From Grammothele lineata (Eukaryota; Basidiomycota; Agaricomycetes; Polyporales; Polyporaceae), in assembly GCA_002150815.3 (NCBI GenBank), contig NDFF03000018.1, forward strand, positions 62,001 through 126,000: a DNA stretch of 64,000 bases. Direction: 5' to 3'. Both the position numbers and the translations under genes were made by a program. Below, one piece after another: positions 62,379-64,000 of this stretch (position 1 is its first letter; each line of letters begins with the position of its first letter). Below the pieces are notes generated by a model that saw only the letters and a list, made by a program, of their open reading frames with translations, searched no databases and was not told the DNA's origin.

Positions 62379-64000
62379 ATGCCTGCATTCCAGACCCCTA
62401 ATAGGGTTACGTCAAGCAAGCGGAAACCAGACGATCACGATCCTAACCATGAAGCGAGGAAGCGGCAGGCCGTCGAGAATGGAGTGTCCATGATGGAAGG
62501 CGATAGTTATTGGATGGTGCAGTGGTGAGTGCTATCCGCTTTTGAGAAACATACTTTCTCTCAAGTTTGACATCAAGGCGAAATCCTCAATACAAGAAAC
62601 ACAAAACGTGGGACGGGGATGCAGTGCTGGTCGTGAGCGGGAATAAGTGCACCCTCTTCGACTCTGACAGCCGACAGTGAGTGCGCATATATGCTGCATA
62701 ATGATTTGCCGTTTGAACCGTTTCTTGACCAGAATTGCATCGGGAAAACCTTACGGGGTCGAGGGAACTCATAAACTAGCGGAAGGCTCGGAATTCACTC
62801 TGGGCAGTCGCGAAGTTGAAATCGATCACAAACTTTCTCGAGAGGACTTCCTATCGGGACGATGTTTTGGAAAAAGCCATATTCCGGTTACTCCTGTATC
62901 CAGGCCCACACTCACGAGACAATTCGTACCCCTCAAGCCCAAGACACTCAATGGTGGAAACTCGGTTGCACACGCCGCGATGTCCGGCACTGTGAGAGCG
63001 AGACCGGGGGTTGAACTCGAACCTGTGAACTTGGTGGGGTCTGAGAAGTCTCAGGAGAAAGAGTCTTCTCAGCATACCTGCTGGACGGCGAATTGGTATG
63101 TGAGCTCTTCCGAGCCAGAGCATCCGTCTTGTCTGATACGGGAAACAATAGGCGCAAGCCACAGCAGAAGAAGCACAAGACTTGGGACGGCGACGGTTTC
63201 GTGCTGTTGGAAGGAGAGAAGTTGACCCTCGTATCGGACACGGGCCTGCTGTGAGTACCCTGTTGCATGCACACGATTCCCGCATCGTAATCCAACGCGT
63301 CTATTAGACTCGGATCTAGGAAGTGGGACGGTTTACCTCTCTACAACAGCTATAGAGCATTTATTGGTAACAGGGAGGTCGAGCTAGACAGCGAGATATC
63401 CCGTACCGCGCTCCCGACTATCGTCGGGACATCCAAAGAGCTACCCATCGATCCCGAATACAGCGACCCACCTTCGTCTCAATCGAGACCTTCTTTTTTG
63501 CTAGGCGCGATTCATGATCGAAGGCTCTCAGAAGAGAATGCCAGCAGTTCTAGCCCAGTGATCTCCAGCTCTCCGGCGTCCGCGAAGAAGTTCATCCCAC
63601 CTTCGTCTTTCTACGGCACAGCTATCAGACCAAAACCGAAAGGACCTATGTACGCTCGATTGACATGGCTAAATGCTCCATCTCACATGATGAACAGGCA
63701 CGATCCAGATGCTCCAGGTGCTGTCGTTATGAAAGCCCCATCGAAGGAACATCAGGCCAGATTCAATAAGAAGTATGCTGTTCGCCCAAATTACTGTCAC
63801 GAAACTTATGTGGATGATTTTCGACTAGGAATCTGCCAATCGTCCCTATTGTAGTAGATCCCGTGCTGGGCCGTCATTTACGCCCACATCAGAGAGAAGG
63901 TAAATTCGGCCGCCGCGCGGGAATATCGAGCATATGGTAACCACTAGCTCCAGGTGTTCAATTTTTATATGAATCAGTCATGGGCCTTCGTAAACATGAG
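62379..64000 (+). CDS. RDH54: Rdh54/Rad54B-type SNF2 recombination ATPase (5' part; 3' beyond window)
   Basis: Rdh54/Tid1 is a Swi2/Snf2 DNA translocase working with Rad51/Dmc1 in recombination. The ATG at 62379 gives MPAFQTPNRVTSSKRKPDDH, then two copies of a DUF2439-like module: YWMVQWRNPQYKKHKTWDGD and, ~190 residues on, RKPQQKKHKTWDGDGFVLLE. A Ser/Pro linker (KKFIPPSSFYGTAIRPKPKG) and MKAPSKEHQARFNKKY follow. At the right edge comes the SNF2 entry PIVVDPVLGRHLRPHQREGV and FLYESVMGLRKHE, characteristic of Rad54/Rdh54. The duplicated N-terminal module favours Rdh54 over Rad54. In both copies introns split W (TG|G) before R(N/K)PQ. The helicase core lies beyond 64000. Confidence 0.88.

Overview
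The window is nuclear DNA of a filamentous basidiomycete, most likely an Agaricomycete and possibly a polypore. The evidence is many short introns (about 47-57 nt, mostly GT-AG), dense GC-rich genes, and fungal families such as an Ssd1-type RNB protein, a Kre9/KNH-like GPI-anchored protein, a Zn2Cys6 regulator, verprolin, Tra1 and saccharopepsin. No tRNA, rRNA, transposon, CRISPR array or bacterial-type operon was seen. Gene models were rebuilt by eye from splice signals and protein-family conservation; internal exon ends are inferred except where coordinates are given.

Layout, left to right: SSD1 (-, 3' end cut by the window edge), NAD-isocitrate dehydrogenase catalytic subunit (-), VPS24/CHMP3 (-), a GPI-anchored Ser/Thr-rich protein (+), an ExoIII/APE-like nuclease (-), a Zn2Cys6 factor (-), Mediator MED17 (+), ribosomal protein L5 (-), an RBM42-like RRM protein (+), CTNNBL1 (+), UTP15 (-), TCTP (+), protein disulfide isomerase (-), verprolin/WIP (-), a seven-helix membrane protein with a long disordered tail (-), TRA1/TRRAP (+, 11.5 kb), a BRD8-like SANT-bromodomain protein (-), vacuolar aspartic protease PEP4 (+), a ten-exon WD40/DCAF protein (+), a CTK1/CDK12-type CTD kinase (+), COP9 signalosome CSN4 (-), a 1486-aa protein with an array of YP-repeat exons (+), and the start of a Rdh54/Rad54B-type ATPase (+, cut by the right edge).

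The content is almost all conserved housekeeping: transcription (MED17, TRA1, BRD8-like, CTK1), RNA handling (SSD1, RBM42-like, CTNNBL1, UTP15, RPL5), proteolysis and ubiquitin control (PEP4, DCAF, CSN4), secretion and membranes (PDI, VPS24, WIP), and repair (Rdh54, ExoIII-like). Genes are packed mainly as convergent pairs with 48-390 bp between stop codons and divergent pairs with shared promoters of about 0.3-1 kb. TRA1 and the BRD8-like gene are convergent neighbours, and their animal homologues belong to one acetyltransferase complex.

The most unusual structure is at 59.2-60.5 kb. Eight consecutive 48-56 nt introns all interrupt the same Tyr codon of a YPxF(D/N/E)(I/V/L)-YPAVYP repeat in phase 1, leaving seven interchangeable exons (72-204 nt). 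Two other genes carry duplicated domains with introns at identical codons and phases (the W-CGHC sites of PDI; both DUF2439-like copies of Rdh54), and in PEP4 both catalytic DTG motifs are split inside the Gly codon.
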